Assembly (NCBI GenBank): GCA_013289985.1
Contig: JABCYW010000010.1
Coordinates: 1-64,000, forward strand
Reading direction: 5' to 3'
From: Betaproteobacteria bacterium
GTDB lineage: Bacteria; Pseudomonadota; Gammaproteobacteria; Burkholderiales; Burkholderiaceae_C
DNA length: 64,000 nucleotides
Shown: positions 63,849-64,000 of the stretch, piece by piece
How positions within the stretch are numbered: the stretch's first letter is position 1
Layout of the letters: the number at the start of each line of letters is the position of its first letter
Made by a program: the position numbers and the translations under genes
Notes under the pieces: model-generated
Database searches by the model: none
What the model was told of the DNA's origin: nothing
What the model saw: only the letters and a program-made list of their open reading frames with translations

Positions 63849-64000
63849 GCGCCCATGAACGACGGCCCCTGAACGCAGCTGCGCCGGCCCGCCCGCGCGC
63901 CGCGGTCGCGGGCCGCATCGCGGAACTGCGGGGCGGGACGTCCAGACCATGGCCAGGGCTCGCGAAGAGGCGACACGCATGTCTTCCACTGCAGAAGAGC

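Noticed and set aside
63849-64000. A gene after rpoN
   Set aside because: Only short, motif-free frames are visible before the window ends; nothing can be supported.

Overview
The window is a stretch of ordinary bacterial chromosome with very high GC and dense gene packing. Gene content and order point to a betaproteobacterium of the order Burkholderiales, perhaps near the Roseateles/Mitsuaria/Rubrivivax group. The cues are lptF-lptG divergent from pepA-holC, ppiA-ppiB-lpxH divergent from cysS, tilS-lysC followed by tRNA-Ser, clpS-clpA, and a large FimV-like protein. The genus is inferred from gene order and style, not from a marker gene. No rRNA operon, CRISPR array, prophage or insertion sequence is visible.

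Layout. 1-9.9 kb: the three de novo NAD genes (nadB on the plus strand and cut by the window edge; nadA-nadC on the minus strand), with a secreted-type alpha/beta hydrolase, a ComFB-domain protein and a TetR/MFS efflux unit between them, then an acetolactate-synthase-like ThDP enzyme and a small S4 RNA-binding protein. 10-15 kb: tRNA-Pro, a two-gene cobalamin salvage unit (DUF71 ATP-binding protein and cobQ), two exported proteins of unknown function, tRNA-Arg. 15-21.3 kb: YfcG-like GST, then a minus-strand run of oxepin-CoA-hydrolase-type crotonase, histidine phosphatase, Crp/Fnr regulator, APH-type kinase and acyl-CoA dehydrogenase. 21.4-30.2 kb: FimV-like protein; the overlapping unit lptF-lptG-cbiX-cysB-aminotransferase; pepA-holC. 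30.2-35.8 kb: a tiny exported Ala/Lys-rich protein, icd, an orphan ParB-like gene, clpS-clpA. 35.8-44.7 kb: mtfA-lpxH-ppiB-ppiA facing cysS, a DNA glycosylase, accA, tilS, lysC and tRNA-Ser. 44.7-54.7 kb: a porin/phosphate-binding-like protein/chemoreceptor operon, a YdeP-type molybdopterin oxidoreductase with a small winged-helix protein, a LysR regulator divergent from an SDR and an AhpD-like protein, and an AI-2E family transporter. 54.7-64 kb: a branched-chain amino acid ABC transporter whose second permease is fused to its ATPase, small exported or hypothetical proteins, a clsB-like cardiolipin synthase, an outer-membrane beta-barrel and rpoN.

How the genes work together. Several minus-strand units are translationally coupled by 4-base stop/start overlaps. 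In the longest, lptF to the aminotransferase, LPS export genes are joined to a sirohydrochlorin chelatase, a CysB-type sulfur regulator and a methionine-type aminotransferase. The kinase/acyl-CoA dehydrogenase pair looks like a two-gene version of the 4-hydroxyacyl-CoA pathway. Regulatory signals visible in the sequence are two matching operators for the TetR repressor, a LysR-type inverted repeat with 42-bp spaced direct repeats, a near-consensus sigma-54 promoter in front of rpoN itself, an internal start inside lysC, a 16-bp palindrome abutting a start codon, and several rho-independent terminators. The most unusual structure is a short palindromic repeat inserted in frame within the acyl-CoA dehydrogenase gene.
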